Part shown: positions 49,136-61,647 of the stretch, in pieces
How positions within the stretch are numbered: position 1 is the stretch's first letter
Layout of the letters: the number at the start of each line of letters is the position of its first letter
Origin: Falciphora oryzae
Taxonomy: Eukaryota > Ascomycota > Sordariomycetes > Magnaporthales > Magnaporthaceae
Length of the DNA: 64,000 bases
Reading direction: 5' to 3'
Assembly: GCA_000733355.1 (NCBI GenBank)
Contig: JNVV01000021.1
Coordinates: 336,480 to 400,479 of the forward strand
Position numbers and translations under genes: made by a program
The notes under the pieces: model-generated
Told to the model about the DNA's origin: nothing
What the model saw: only the letters and a program-made list of their open reading frames with translations
Databases searched by the model: none

Positions 49136-50770
49136 CGCGTTCTTACGCGCCTCGGCGAACAGGTCCCGCACCCGCGACGCGCCCACGCCAACGAACATCT
49201 CGACGAACTCGGACCCGCTGACGCTGAAGAAGGGCACCCCGGACTCGCCCGCCGTCGCCTTGGCCAGCAGCGTCTTGCCCGTTCCGGGGGGCCCCGACAG
49301 GATGGCGCCGCGCGGGATCTTAGCCCCGAGCTTCTCGAACTTCTCGGGCGTCTTGAGGAAGCTGACGAACTCGACGATCTCCAGCTTGGCCTCGTCCATG
49401 CCCGCCACGTCCGAGAACTTGACCTTGACGGCCGACTCGTGGTTGAAGCGCTTGGCCCGGCTCTTGCCCATACTAAAGGGACCGCCCATGCCACCGGCCC
49501 CGCCCCTGCCCCTGGCCGCATACGCCAGCAGGCCGACGAGCAGCAGCGTCGGACCGAAGCTGACCAGGAGCGCGCCCATGATGCCCGGCTGGCTGTAGCT
49601 GATGGGGATGCGCTCCGAGGTCGGGATCTTGAGCTCGTCCTGCACCGCCTCGAGCTTGCGCTCGAACGAGTCGGCCGACCCGATCGAGAAGTAGAGCAGC
49701 GGGCCGCGCGCCGCCTCGTCGCCGTAGACGGACCGCGTCGCCTCGCGGTTCAGGTGCACCTGCACCGTGTTCCCGTCCACCACGAACTTCTCCACCAGGC
49801 CCTTCTCGAGGTACTTGGTGCAGACCTCCTGCCACGTCACCTCGCGCGACGGGTTGTCCCAGAACCAAAAGTACACGATGTTGAGGACGACGGCCAGGGC
49901 GAAGATGGTCATGTTGTCGGGTTGGCGCAGGTTGAGGTTGATCCCGTTGTTGTCACCGCCCTGCTTGTCGTCCCCGCGTTTGCCCTGACCCCTCGGCGGC
50001 GGGCCCCGTCCCTTCCCAGACGCCGGCTCCTGGCCCTGCCCGCGCGGTTGCCTCGACCGCTTGTCGTCGCTCTTCTCGGACGTCTCCTCCTCCTTCCCAT
50101 CCTCCTCCTCTCCCTCCTTGGACCGCCTCGAGTTCACGGCTCCTCCGCCGCTCGCCTCGCGATGCCGCGTCATGATGGCCCCGTACTGTATGAAGCAGGT
50201 GAGCAGCGACGGGATGTTGAAGATGCCATAGTAGCCGTCCTTGAGGACCGGCTGGAGGGTCTCGTACATGTCCGGCGGGACGCCGTGCCGCGTCATGTCC
50301 TCGACGATCACCTCGGGCTTCAGCTTCTCCATCACCTCCACGTACGTCATCTCCATGCCGCCGGGCCTCAGCAGCTTCTCCACCACCCCCGGCAGCACCT
50401 TGAGCTCATCCTCGCTGAGCAGGACCCAGTCCGGTTCCAGCGGCTGTGGCGGTGGCGGCTCGGAGGGCTCGGGCTTGGCTGACTCGTCCGCCTCTGTGCT
50501 GCTGCTGCTGGGGTCCTCTTTGCCGCGGGGTGCGGGCTCGTTCGGGCGCCTGCGGGCGCGGAGGAGGGGCGCTTGGTGGCTGAAGTAGCGGGGGAACAGA
50601 CTCGGCGACGACGAGGCCGACGACAAGCCTCCCTGCGCCAGGACAGCCGTCGTCCGGGGCAGGCGGACGGCGTGGAAACTCGACCTCGAGGCGGGGGCGG
50701 CGGCGCGCAGGGACGATGACGCTAGGCGGACCAGCTGCCCTGTCGGTGGTAACCGCACGAGCCTCGACAT
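47823..50770 (-). CDS. AFG3: Mitochondrial m-AAA protease (Afg3/Yta12 family), 956 aa
   Basis: Exon 1 is 50770-48745 and exon 2 is 48667-47823, with a 77-nt intron (GTGAGT..CACAG). The start [20 protein letters not shown] is an Arg/Ser-rich mitochondrial presequence. A charged, disordered stretch follows (about 215-280). Transmembrane segment 1 begins near residue 287 ([18 protein letters not shown]), the inter-membrane-space domain follows, and segment 2 begins near residue 397. The AAA domain has Walker A GPPGTGKT (about 493-500), Walker B IIFIDEID (about 548) and the second region of homology around [17 protein letters not shown]. The M41 peptidase has the zinc motif HEAGH near residue 718. 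The enzyme degrades and processes inner-membrane proteins facing the matrix. Neurospora has a single homo-oligomeric m-AAA (MAP-1), and this is the likely counterpart. All catalytic motifs are intact. Confidence 0.96.
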
Positions 50771-51745
50771 TATGTGTATGTGTGTGTCCTGATGTGTGCG
50801 GTCGGACGAGAGAGGAAGCCCCAAGGGGCGGAAGTCGGAAGCGGCGGGAGAGCTTATGACGCGATGGCGACGGAGGAAAAAATCGACGGCGGGCGGAAAA
50901 GAAAGATGGAGGGGAGAAAAAAAAAAAGATAGGCTACCCCTTTGCTGCTCGCAGCGACTGTCGCTCAGGACAAGCAGGCCACCAATTTAACAGTTAAAGA
51001 CCCTCCCTTGCGCTCGGAACGTGTCGCCTGGCACGAGGTCTGTGGATGATGCGGCTCTTGAGGGGCGTGGTCGGTGGAAAGATGGTGCGTCTGTCACCAC
51101 AGCTCGGTTCACTCGGGCCGCCCTCACTTGGGCCACCCCATCGAAGCTCCAATTGCTCTCGGACTGTCGGGCCAGTGGGCTGGTAGTTCCGGGACCCACC
51201 AGAGCTGTCACGTGAGCCAACACCCCACCAAGACAACGTCCTATCAATTAATCTTCAGCCTCTGATTTCGGTGTGCTGTACTCTCTCGCATTTGAGGCCA
51301 TTTGAGGCCATTTTTCTCATTCGTTGCACACAATTGCTTGCAGGTTTAAGAGTCAAGTGACGGGACTACATTTACAGAGCCGTAGCTACACCACGCTTCA
51401 ATTGCGCAATCCAAACTCCCCAGGTTTGCGAATAGCTTCACGCTACTCCTCCTCCGTTCAGGTATGTTCCGAATAAATGCAAACTTCTTCCTTGCGAACG
51501 CAAAATGACAAAAATATGTTGAAGCGAGAGTCAATGGATGGGGTAAATGCCGTTACTGATAATGACGAAGAATAAGAGATGTAAGAGAGAAAAGGGTACA
51601 AAGGAGACGTAACACATCCACGTAACAATCGTGTTTGAAAACAAACTGGATCAAAGTATATAGAGGGGGAAAGATTCAGAAAAATGAGCGGAGAGAAAGT
51701 GAGAAAAGATCCATAAGATCGAGAAACACCTAGAAGCGAGCGACA
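50771..51745. other. Intergenic region between two minus-strand genes
   Basis: It holds the promoter and leader of the m-AAA gene at the left and the 3' flank of the Zn2Cys6 gene at the right. A short A-rich run lies near 50917 and a two-copy ATTTGAGGCC tandem at 51290-51309. No gene is seen. Confidence 0.6.
51290..51309 (+). repeat. Two-copy tandem of ATTTGAGGCC
   Basis: Two perfect adjacent 10-mers in the intergenic region, followed by a partial third (ATTT). Confidence 0.8.
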
Positions 51746-54700
51746 TCACCTGGGCGGGTGGTGCATGTTGCCGCCCATGTTCCCGCCCATACCGCTGCCC
51801 AAGTGCGGCGCCGCCCCGTTCTCGAAGCTCGGGTACGCGCCGCCGCTCATCTCGGCCCAGTCCCAGTCCAGGCTCACGGGCAGCGAGTAGAGGTCCGGCG
51901 GCAGGTGCGGCTGCGTGAAGTACGCCCCAGGAGCCTGCCCCTGCCTGAGGTCGGGCGTGAAGCCCGTCATCTCGGCAAAATTCGTGTACTCGAGCGCCTC
52001 CATGGGCTGGCCACCCCCAGGGCCGCCAGCACCGTTGCCCGCAAAGTCGTTGGCCGGCGGCCAGTTGCTCGGCGCGACCGACGGCGACGAGTGCTGGCTC
52101 ATGCCGCCAGGGTTCGTCATGGGCGTGGCGTAGTTGCTGTGCTGCAGGTGCGGCGACATCTGCCCGCTGCCGTTTGCCGTCGTCGGCCGGTGCGGTGTCG
52201 GCGTGTGCGCGCCCGAGCTCGGGGGCCGTGGTGTGGGCGCCGCCGAGCCTGTGCCGGTGCCACCGCTGGGCCCGGATACCGACCCGGCCGGGGCGCCGCC
52301 GGCCCGGCCGTTGTTTCCGCTGGAGCTTTCGTTGTTCTTCCTCTTCCTGCGCCCCGCGTTCTCCTTCTCCGACTTGTCGATCACGAGCTTCGCGATGCGC
52401 TCAAACTCGGTGCAAACGGCCAACATGCGGTGCACACCACCCGTCTCCGCCTCCACCCCGAGCGTCGACAGGAAAGTGACGACGACGTTCATAAGTCGTG
52501 CGTCGGAGCGCGCCCGAGGGTCCAATGGGTTTTGGATGATGTTGCCGAACAGAGTCACGAGCGCCGAAACGGGGAAGTACAGTACCAACCTGAAAGTAAG
52601 TTAGCTAGCCGTATTCACCGCCCAGATGGGTCGGGAAATGCAAAACATACCATACGACCGAAAGGTCACCCTGAGGCACATATTTGAGCAGTGATATCGA
52701 CGCCCTCGCAGCCGCCGAGCAAAGCGCTGCCGACGAGAAGATCCTGGGGTTCAACGGCTTGGCGTTGAGGCCTTGAATCGCGTAGTTGGACAGGCGGCTG
52801 TTCCAGTAGCCGTGGTGAACCGACATGCGGTGTATTGTGGTCAGGCAGTTGTAGTAGGTAAAGTGCAGGCTGATGACGTGCAGCATCAGCGGCGTGTGCG
52901 ACGCCTTGATCTCGTGCTCAGGGCGGAAGTCGATCGGTATCCGGTCCTTCCAGTCCTCGAGCTCTTGGTCCAGCTCGCCGATGGTGTTGAGCAGCTCCCC
53001 GTCCGTCTGCTTGGTGGCTTTTGTCGCATACAAGCGGCCGTACACTCGGCTCTCGATCACGGCCAGCTCGCACATGACGCGGAACAGGTTCATCTTGCCC
53101 TTGCCGTCCGCCAGGGGGATGTTGCCGATGCTGTCCTCCGGGTCCTCGTCTGGCAGCTCCACGTTCATGTCGTTGTCGTCCTGCGCGGGCGGGCGGCCCG
53201 ACCGGAGGGAGAGGTCCTTGTCGAGCAGGTACGCGATCCAGAACACACGCTTCCGCTGCTCCTGCTCGATCGGGTTGATGTTGAAGCCCGTCGCCCTCTT
53301 GTGCAGACCAATGCTGTGCGCCAGCCGGATGGCCGTGGCGATCAGCAGGAACGTCGGCTGCGGGTTCGGCGTGCCCTGCATGAACAGCGCCATGGCCAGA
53401 AGCGCCTGCACGCTCAGGAGGTCAGTATTGCGCATGGTGAGCTCCGAGAAGACACCCATGGCGTTCTTGATGTACGCCCAGGCCTTGTCGTCTTCCTCCT
53501 GCGGCACGAGGTTGCTCATGACGCGCAGCCGGTGGGCAAAGGCAAGCACGCAGTTGAAGCTGGCCCACCAGCCGGAGCCCTCGTACGGGTCGTCGGAATA
53601 GTGGCGGTCCACCAGGTGCATAAATGTCGGCTGGTGGAACAGCGGGAACATGCAGTTGAAGTTCTCAAAGTAGTCTCTCAGGAGAGACATGGCCTCGGCC
53701 TTTGGCGGGATGTTGATGAAGACGGGGCGCCGGAACAGGTCCTGGAACACCTCGGGCTTCCAGTTGGTCCACTTGTGGTCGTCGATGGACACCTCTGAGA
53801 TCATCTGCTGGAACGAGTTGTCTCCAGTCTTGGCATTCACCCACTGGATACCCCTGGGGGAGAAGATGGAGAATCCCGAGGAGGAGCCTGTAACGATATC
53901 AGTCAGTACGACAGACTCCAGTAAGTGATGCCCAGCGTGTCTAGAATCCGCCCGTCTGCTCACCGAGATACCGAGTCTCTCCCGAGTTGTTGGTGACCAG
54001 CGAGCACATCATCTCGGACAGAGCCGCGACCTCCTCCTCCTTCTCGCCCTCGTTTTCGGGGGTGAGAGAGTTCCGCTTGTCGTCCTTGGGGGGCTCAGGA
54101 GAGGTCAGGGCGCTCTGCGGCGTCGAAGCGTTTCCTTCATGGCCCGACGCCGTGTGGGAAGGTGATGTTGGGTTCGAGGCCACCATCGAGGCCTGCCTTG
54201 AGCGCGTCTTCTCCGCGAGACGCTTCTCCAGGGTCCCGAGGTCAGTGGCGCCGTCGTCTTCTCCGAGAAGGCCTATAGGCGATCGTAATCACGTCAGCAA
54301 CCCACGTCCACGGCGCATAGGGGCCCCTTTTCCAACGAGGACATACCAGATAACCTCAACAGGCTCTCCATGCGGCCAAGCCGGTTCTCCAACCCTTCGA
54401 TGTATTTTGCGCTACGATACGAACCAACGTCAGCATCTACATCCCTGCCCAGCAAAGCGGACGGTTGTCTTGCGATCCTCGTAGCCCACATACCCCTTTG
54501 GCGGACTCCGCTTCTTCTCGACCTGGGTGAAGACGCAGTCGGTCTTGTAGTTGATGCAGTGTGTGCAAGCCGGCAGCTTCCCGTCGCACTTGATCTTCTT
54601 CTTTCTGCACATGTCGCACGCCTAGAGGTGTAGCTCGTCGTCAGCGACTTGCCAGATACCCAAGTGACTTGGGGCGGAGAGGCAGACAGTGCCAGCCCCG

Positions 54701-54919
54701 CACGCAACAGCAAGACGCAACACTCACCCTCGCGATCCTCCTCCTCTTGGCCTCGTTGGCATCGTCCAGGAGCGTGCTCGGGTCTCCAAACATGTGCGCC
54801 GTCATGTCGGGCGGCAGCTGCATAGGCATGCCGTCGTAGCCGCCAAAGATCTGCGGCGGCGGGTTGATGAGGGGCGGCGCCCCGTGCATCTGGGGCATCT
54901 GGAAGCCCATGCGATCCAT
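51746..54919 (-). CDS. Zn2Cys6 fungal transcription factor, 924 aa, six exons
   Basis: Exons are 54919-54728, 54621-54494, 54411-54347, 54272-53964, 53887-52651 and 52589-51746. The five introns are 106, 82, 74, 76 and 61 nt, each GT..AG. The Zn cluster at residues 66-93 has perfect spacing, C-x2-C-x6-C-x6-C-x2-C-x6-C ([11 protein letters not shown], then [11 protein letters not shown]). A linker and a short coiled coil ([20 protein letters not shown]) follow for dimerisation. After a Ser/Pro/Glu-rich stretch, exon 5 (from residue 232, [18 protein letters not shown]) carries the Fungal_trans middle-homology domain with [19 protein letters not shown]. The C-terminal 200 residues are Gly/Asn/Pro-rich, as in activation domains, with a basic RRKRKNN stretch at their head. 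It binds DNA in the nucleus. The target pathway cannot be assigned from sequence, so I give no name. Confidence 0.93.
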
Positions 54920-56679
54920 GGCGATGGGCGGCAGCAGCTACGGTGGGGTGGTTTCTTGGTGTCTTCTCTCTCTATCTCTCGCCGTCTGGCCGGCGCAGGC
55001 CTCGTCTCGGCGGGCCGTCTGCAATGGAAGGGCTCAGAGCCGCGGGTTTGGTCGCGGGATTTAGGCTTTCCGTGCTGCGCCCAGGATCCGGAGACGTGGT
55101 CGGGGAAAGCGGAGGAGCTTTTTAAGAAGTTGGTGGTGGTGTGTTGGGCGTCGGGCGGTTTTCTTTTGCTTGGAGCCGCCTGCGGAATGCCTGCAAAATC
55201 GTGGCCGACGAATCCGGACGACCGACGCAGGTCCAGGGGCCGCCTGCCAATGCTGACAGATGTCGAAAGAATGGCCGTGGAGCCAGGGCTCGGCTGCAGC
55301 GAGTCGATCGGTCGCGGGGGTCAAAAGGCTGCTGATGACGCAGGGAGCGAGAGGCCGTCGAGGCGAGGTGTGTGGAGGAGTTCGATTAAAAATAAAAGCC
55401 GCCGAGGAAGCTGCGAGGGGTTGCTGCAGCGAAGCGCACGACCAAGAGGTTTGGGGGCGGCTCGGTATTGGTTTTTGGTGGTGGTGGTGGTGGTGTCGGC
55501 TTGAGAGACAGGGACCTCAAATCGCAAGCCGTGCGGGCGCTGGACGTCGTGTCGTGCTGGGTCGTGCGCGCCGTGGGGTGCGTCTCGGTTTCTATAATTA
55601 TGGGCGGGTGGTGGTTACATGTGTGCTCCCACACTGGCCAGGTCCTGGGTGGTGTTCGATTCGCTGCCGCAGCTGGTGTGATGTGATGCAGCCAGTAAGG
55701 GAGGGAGTCGCCGTCGTCGAATGGGGGCGGCTGCGGGCAGTCGCTGGGCTAATTATAATCAGTGGTGACGACAGCGGAGCAGGGAAAAAAAGAAAGAAAA
55801 TGTCTAGGATTTGGCAGTTATTTATCAGCAACAGGAACCAACCCCAGTCGCCCTCTTTGAGTCGCCCGCAGGCAGAGCTGAAGCCACTTGACCAAGCTGA
55901 AGAAAATCTAGAAGAGACAGGGAGTGAAAGCCAGTGCGAGCGAGAGGTGGAGAGCTCAACTAGATTGAGGGGCAGCCCGACTAGCACCACGCAACGAGCG
56001 CCACGCAGCACACGACCAGCTAGGGCATAGCCGCGGGTATGCAGCCTTGGCAGGCACTGGCGCACGACGACAAGCTTACCTGAGTCTGAGTGCTGGCAGG
56101 CTCCGTCCAGAGAAAACGCGGGATGAGGCAACTCGAAAGGAACGATGATGATGCGCTCGAGGCGACGTCGGCTGCAGCAGGAAGACTGGCAAAGTGGGAG
56201 GAATGATTAGGGCAGCGTCTAGGTTAAACGCAAAGAAGAAAGCGAGGGTTAGAGCCGTCGAGTAATACAGAAGCAGAAGAAGAGAGAAGGGGAGCAAGGG
56301 GGCGCGCGAGGGACCCGGCGAAAGGAGGGGTGGGCAAGAGAACGGACGGTCAGGGATGTGAGCAGATCGCTCTTCGGATCACAGTGCTTCACCTGCTTGC
56401 AATTATGAACATTCTCTTCTGTCCAAGGTCCCTCATCTCTTTTTACCTCTTGCTACCTAGCCTGCAAGGGCCCTTTGCTCTTCGCCCAGCTCCGTCAGCC
56501 CATCGCCTAGGCTCCCCCACCTTCGATCCCTGAGTGTGCATCAGTTTGCATATCCCGCCCGGGCTCCCGGGGGGTTGAGGCTGTGCTAGGCCTGCCCTGT
56601 CACTGGGAGACTCTTCTGACGATGGCGACAAAGGGCGGACCAGGGGCTCCTCTCTCGGTAGGGCCTCCAGAAGGGGGAG

Positions 56680-56700
56680 AAAAAAAAAAAAAAAAAAAAA
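56680..56700 (+). repeat. Poly(A) tract, 21 nt
   Basis: Uninterrupted A run in the region upstream of the Zn2Cys6 gene. Confidence 0.9.
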
Positions 56701-58390
56701 GTGGATAGCCTGGAGAATTCCGCCCGATGCCACCGAGACAGCCCGACCAACGTTCCTGTTCCTATCCCGGTGTGCTCAGCGAGGCCCGCCCCCCTACATG
56801 CAACGTGCCGTCTGTCTGCCGTGTCTTTGCTGTCTGGAGACGTCTGCCCGCGCCTAGATTGGGGAAGAAGCAGAGAGGTCTTGTGCGCGCTATGACGCAA
56901 GACCACCCCCAAGAGTCAAGCGGTGGTCGGCCGAGTCTCGCGGGCAACCCCTGTCCGGCCGGGTTGATCTCGTGGGAATGCCAAGACAAGGCTCCCGCAT
57001 GCCGCATCGCTTTCCCGAGCGAGGTGGTCCCTGTCGCACAAGAGGAAAAAAGGTCTCTTCCTTGTCCTCGACTAATGCTCTGCTCACATCCTGTCATCGA
57101 TCGCGAAGAAGAACAATGCTGGCCTTGCCTGCCCGCCCGCAAGTGGTAAAAGAAGGATAGATAGTGCGAGGCTCTCTCACTCTCTGCTCTCTCTCTCTCT
57201 CCCTCTCACCCCCTAACCTTTGATCCTCCTGAATCCCTTGCTTTGCGTCCCCACCCGGCTCGCAAAAGTCCAACCGCAGCCGTGGGTCGCCCAAACACCA
57301 CCAGCCGTTTTCTTGGGGTTGAAAGTCTTGGGAAGTCTCACATGCTGCTGCATTGCGCCTGTGCTTGACCACATGGAGGCCACGGACAGCCGCCCACACG
57401 CACCCTCCCACGGCCTTGCCATCGTATCAGCGAGGGCCGGCCGCCCCCGTCTTTGCATGTCATAACCACGCTGGACGCGTTGCAGATAGAAGAGGACGGA
57501 ACGGCGGCTTGACCAGCGAACAAAACGGCTGGCCCACGCCCCCGTCCAGATTCCCACTCGACCAAACGGCCCAACAAACCTCATCCATGTTTTCCTCTTG
57601 TCCGGCTCGAGCTTGTTCTAATGCCGGGCGGGCAACGCACAACAACATGAACAAAAAAACTGAATCGCCGTGTTGGCTTGCTGTATTGACCGCGTAACAA
57701 ATCCGAGCGGCGAGTTATGAGTTATGGGTTACATGCGTTTTTTCTCCACAGTGGAAATGCAGGTACAACGGGACACAAAGCCCCAGACCCTCGCGCGCAT
57801 CCTCCAATCGGCCACGGCCACACCCCCTTGCTCCCCGCGTGGGAAGCTGCTGTTTCGTCTCACGCACGCACTTTCGCTCCCTGTCCTCCCCTCTTGGACT
57901 TTTTTCTCCCGCCACAAATAGTCCCGCCCCCGACGATGCCCTTGATGGGATGTCATATGTGCCCATTTCTGTCCCGACTTTTGCCCCCAAGATCGACGGC
58001 CCAACGACTTGGTCGCAGAGATCTTGCTCGGGGCCAGGAAAATGGATGGTGTGCAGAGACGGGTGGACGGACGGCTTGTTTGCGACGAAGGATCCAACCT
58101 CGACGGCTTTCATGCACATCAAGCCACAGCTGAAGAGGTGCAAGGATTATATGGACAAGACGGTGCAATGAATTCCTCCGGTTCCCTAGCGATGCACCCA
58201 AAACCCCGTGGCGCCCTGGGGCCGTCGGAGGAAAGAAAAAAAAAAAAAGAAAAAACATGGTCTGAAATCCGAAAAAGGATAATTGGGCAAAATGTGGTCC
58301 CCCGATAATGCCCGCGGGGGTTCTACTCGAGAAGGACAAGACGGCACCGCGTGCTACATCCCGAAAAGGCACTCCTACGCAGCCCACAAC

Positions 58391-58410
58391 AAAAAAAAAA
58401 AAAAAAAAAA
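58391..58410 (+). repeat. Poly(A) tract, 20 nt
   Basis: Uninterrupted A run about 360 nt before the assembly gap. Confidence 0.9.
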
Positions 58411-58774
58411 GGCCTGTGCGCGGCTCCTTTCTTGAATCCCGCCCCAGACACTACGACAGTGACATCGGCGGCACCGACTTTGACTGAGCCGCGTCTCAAT
58501 GGAAGCCAGCTAGGGACCTTCGATATTCGTTGGTGCCTTCTGCTAAGGCATATTTCGCCGCACTTGCTCAACCGTCAACCGTTTTGTCTCACCCTCCTCC
58601 TTGCCCCGAACGAGAGCGCCTGCATGCTGGGCAGAAAAGCGAAGCCCTGATATTGCGGGGCAAAGACGAAGGCGAAAAACGGTAAAAGCAACAAACAAAG
58701 ATCCGACAGGACCATTTTGTTTGACGGCCCTGCGGGACGAGCAGTTACCTCCGTCCAAGCTTTTTCTCCTTTTT

Positions 58775-59012
58775 NNNNNNNNNNNNNNNNNNNNNNNNNN
58801 NNNNNNNNNNNNNNNNNNNNNNNNNNNNNNNNNNNNNNNNNNNNNNNNNNNNNNNNNNNNNNNNNNNNNNNNNNNNNNNNNNNNNNNNNNNNNNNNNNNN
58901 NNNNNNNNNNNNNNNNNNNNNNNNNNNNNNNNNNNNNNNNNNNNNNNNNNNNNNNNNNNNNNNNNNNNNNNNNNNNNNNNNNNNNNNNNNNNNNNNNNNN
59001 NNNNNNNNNNNN
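58775..59012. other. Assembly gap (238 Ns)
   Basis: The bases are unknown. Both edges are pyrimidine runs (TTTTTCTCCTTTTT before, TTTCTTCTCC after), so the missing DNA is probably a simple-sequence tract. Any translation across it is meaningless. Confidence 0.99.
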
Positions 59013-59354
59013 TTTCTTCTCCTGCAAGCCGCGCTGCCCGCGCTGGCCAGGCCAAGTCGGTCGCCTTTGCGGAGCCGAAAGGCGTTTCACCTGTATTGCA
59101 GGACCGCCCGGCGGCCCGAACGCCGGGGAGGCTTATCTGATGACGACGACCGCCTGCGCATGTGTGGAGGCTTTCCATGAAGTCCTTGCGAGGAGGAGGT
59201 GGCGCCCATCAAAGTAACACGTCCGTTCCAACCCCGCGATGTTTTTTTCACGAGCAAGAAAAACAGACCGGATAGACCGGCAGACGGATGCAGCCAGTGG
59301 CCCGCCATCTATCGCACGCGTCTCACAAACGACAGCCGTTGGATGCAAGGGATC

Positions 59355-59374
59355 CAGACTAGCCCAGACTAGCC
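59355..59374 (+). repeat. Two-copy tandem of CAGACTAGCC
   Basis: Two perfect adjacent 10-mers in non-coding DNA. Confidence 0.75.
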
Positions 59375-59963
59375 CGACAGGCTAGACCTAAGCACCAGTG
59401 ACACCCACCCACCCATCACCAGCCCGTCAGCGGGTATCAAGACAGACCCCTTGCTCCGCTTGCTTTACTGCGAATCCCTTCATCAACGTCGAGTCGAAAA
59501 TGGGCAGGTAGCGAGAGTGGGAACGCTTGTGGGAGGCCTCGATCCGCAGTCAGATCACCCAAGCCCCAGAGCTTCAGCCCTAGCATTGGAGCCGCCGCCC
59601 CTCCCCCCAAGGTAGACGAAACTTTCCCCATTCAGAACAGGCTGGGGGAATTTGTCATGGTGCCGGCGAGGTGAGAGTGGGTTGTGAGTCGTCGTTTGTT
59701 CGGCGGCAAACGCAGGGCTCTTTCTCTGTGTTTTCCGCTCTGTGTGGTGTTCTCCAAGCAAGGCAAGGCAAGCGGCAAGCCCAAAGCGCACGCACCAGCA
59801 ACAACGTGAACTCAACCTTCGCAGCAAACCCACGCCCCTCCCACGTTTCAGGTCTGTCTCATGACTCGGACACCACAGACCAATACCGTCCGCCCGCGCG
59901 AGGCCACCACCACCAACTTGGGGCTTCGCGGGTGGGGCTGAAATTGGCCTGCACGAGTAGTGG

Positions 59964-59987
59964 AAAAAAAAAAAAAAAAAAAAAAAA
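59964..59987 (+). repeat. Poly(A) tract, 24 nt
   Basis: Uninterrupted A run in non-coding DNA. Confidence 0.9.
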
Positions 59988-61647
59988 GTAGGTATCGCAG
60001 AAATGGCATTGTTCTAAGCTGTTTCTTCGGGCCTTCTCTTGCTGTTTATTCCGGTCCACCACCGTCAATGTGCCTGTCCTGGCGCATGCATGCCATGTCT
60101 TGGGCGCAGCACACGCACTCCAAGACCTTCCTCCACGTAAAATGGCGTGTTACACAGCACGGTTTACCCGCCCGCCAAGAACAAAGGTGAATGCCGTAAA
60201 ATCGTTCCTCCGCCCGTTACTGCGTAACAATCCCATTTGACATTTGTAAGAACTCTGTCCGCCCCGAGATATCCCCTATGCTCCTTTCCCCCGAGTGTAG
60301 CCTCCCCGATAATCGGACGGAAACACATCCAACCCCGGGACCCGGACGAGAAGAAGAGGCGAGGAAGGAAAACAAGTGCAAAGAAAAGAAAAAAAGAACG
60401 TGGCCCCCGGCTCCCTGCCCCGACCCGACACACACCTTCCCCTCCCCACCCCTTTGACACCGGTTCCCGTCACCCGGCTCCGTCGGTCAAGACACACACA
60501 GCACTGGCACATTTTCCTTCCCCGTTGCCTCGTGCGGGAGGCGCCGCGCCCGATGCGCATACGTGAGGGGGTGGAGCCCCCCCGGGCTAAGCCACCTACC
60601 ACCCACCAGCCGTGAGGGATGATAAGAGGCAAAGAACAAAAGAGCAAACAAGCAAGCCACCTTGATTATCGGCATGTTCCGGCGGCCATCAGAAGTTGGT
60701 GACAATTGCCCGATCTGGTCTCGTTTTGATGGTCCTGAGACCGCTTTTCTTACAAACCCTAAAAACCGGGGAGAGCACAGGAGATGGGCTCTTTTTGCTT
60801 TGGGAACGGCTAGGGCCCGAGACGATGTGAAAGATGGTATTTGTAAAAGAGTGGTGGCGAGGTTACTCTACACGACGAGAGGAGAGAGAGAGAGAGATTC
60901 GAATGAAGTATATAGAAAATCAGGTGATTGTGTACTTGAACATAATTCGGTCCTGTCTGCCCGTCACTACCATCCAAGAGAAACAAAAGTACGAATATGA
61001 ACAAGACTACACAGACACAGAAGAGGTAAGACAGGAAAAGTGCACGCAGGTTGCTTGCCGGAGAAAGTCTCCTCGTGTTTCTGCTTCTTTTATTCTCATT
61101 TCCCCCATCCGCTTTCTTTTTGCGTTTGTGGTGGAATTTGTTACAATGGCGATGACCCGATTTGTCTAGTTCAGAAGATAAAAAAGTGCCAGGCCCGCCA
61201 TCTCTTTGATTTCCCTTAAATATCCAGGAACCAACCCCCAGAACGCAAACAAAGGAAAAAGGTTAGATCGGTAGATCAGTTTTTGCAATGGGAGTGTCGA
61301 GAAGTGAAGATGAAGAAGCAACAAGAGTTGGAAAAGAAACGCCGGCCCATATGCTTCCTGCAAGATTTTCAGGGGTTCGTCGCTTTTCGGGTTCACCCCT
61401 CTTGGGAAGGGGATATAAAAAGAGATGACAAAAAAAGAACAAAAAAAAAAAGGGTGGTGGGAAAACACTAAGATTCGAAACATTATTGTTTATATCAACA
61501 TATGTGCAACACAACACATGTGACAACATGTCGTGTCTGTCCCGTAGAGAGACCACTGTAACTTGTGACAAGAGTCAAGGAAAATGCCGGCAAGGGCGCC
61601 TCGAGAAATTCGACAAAGGAGGCCGCCCTAGCCCCCCTCCCCTAATC

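Larger units (their letters stand above)
54920..61647. other. 6.7-kb gene-free region upstream of the Zn2Cys6 gene
   Basis: It holds the leader and promoter of the regulator at the left and the 3' flank of the membrane-protein gene at the right. In between are several homopolymer tracts, CT/GA microsatellites (about 57185-57207 and 60878-60896) and an assembly gap. No reading frame carries a recognisable domain. Because of the gap, a small gene there cannot be excluded. Confidence 0.6.

Noticed and set aside
48848..50482. 544-aa open frame on the plus strand
   Set aside because: It is exactly antisense to the m-AAA protease. The composition is that of a GC-rich shadow frame, and it has no domain.
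52773..53798. 341-aa open frame on the plus strand
   Set aside because: Antisense shadow of the Zn2Cys6 transcription factor.
55260..56030. 256-aa plus-strand open frame in the Zn2Cys6 leader region
   Set aside because: Runs through a GTG-repeat (poly-Trp) and Arg/Ser-rich translation; looks like non-coding leader DNA.
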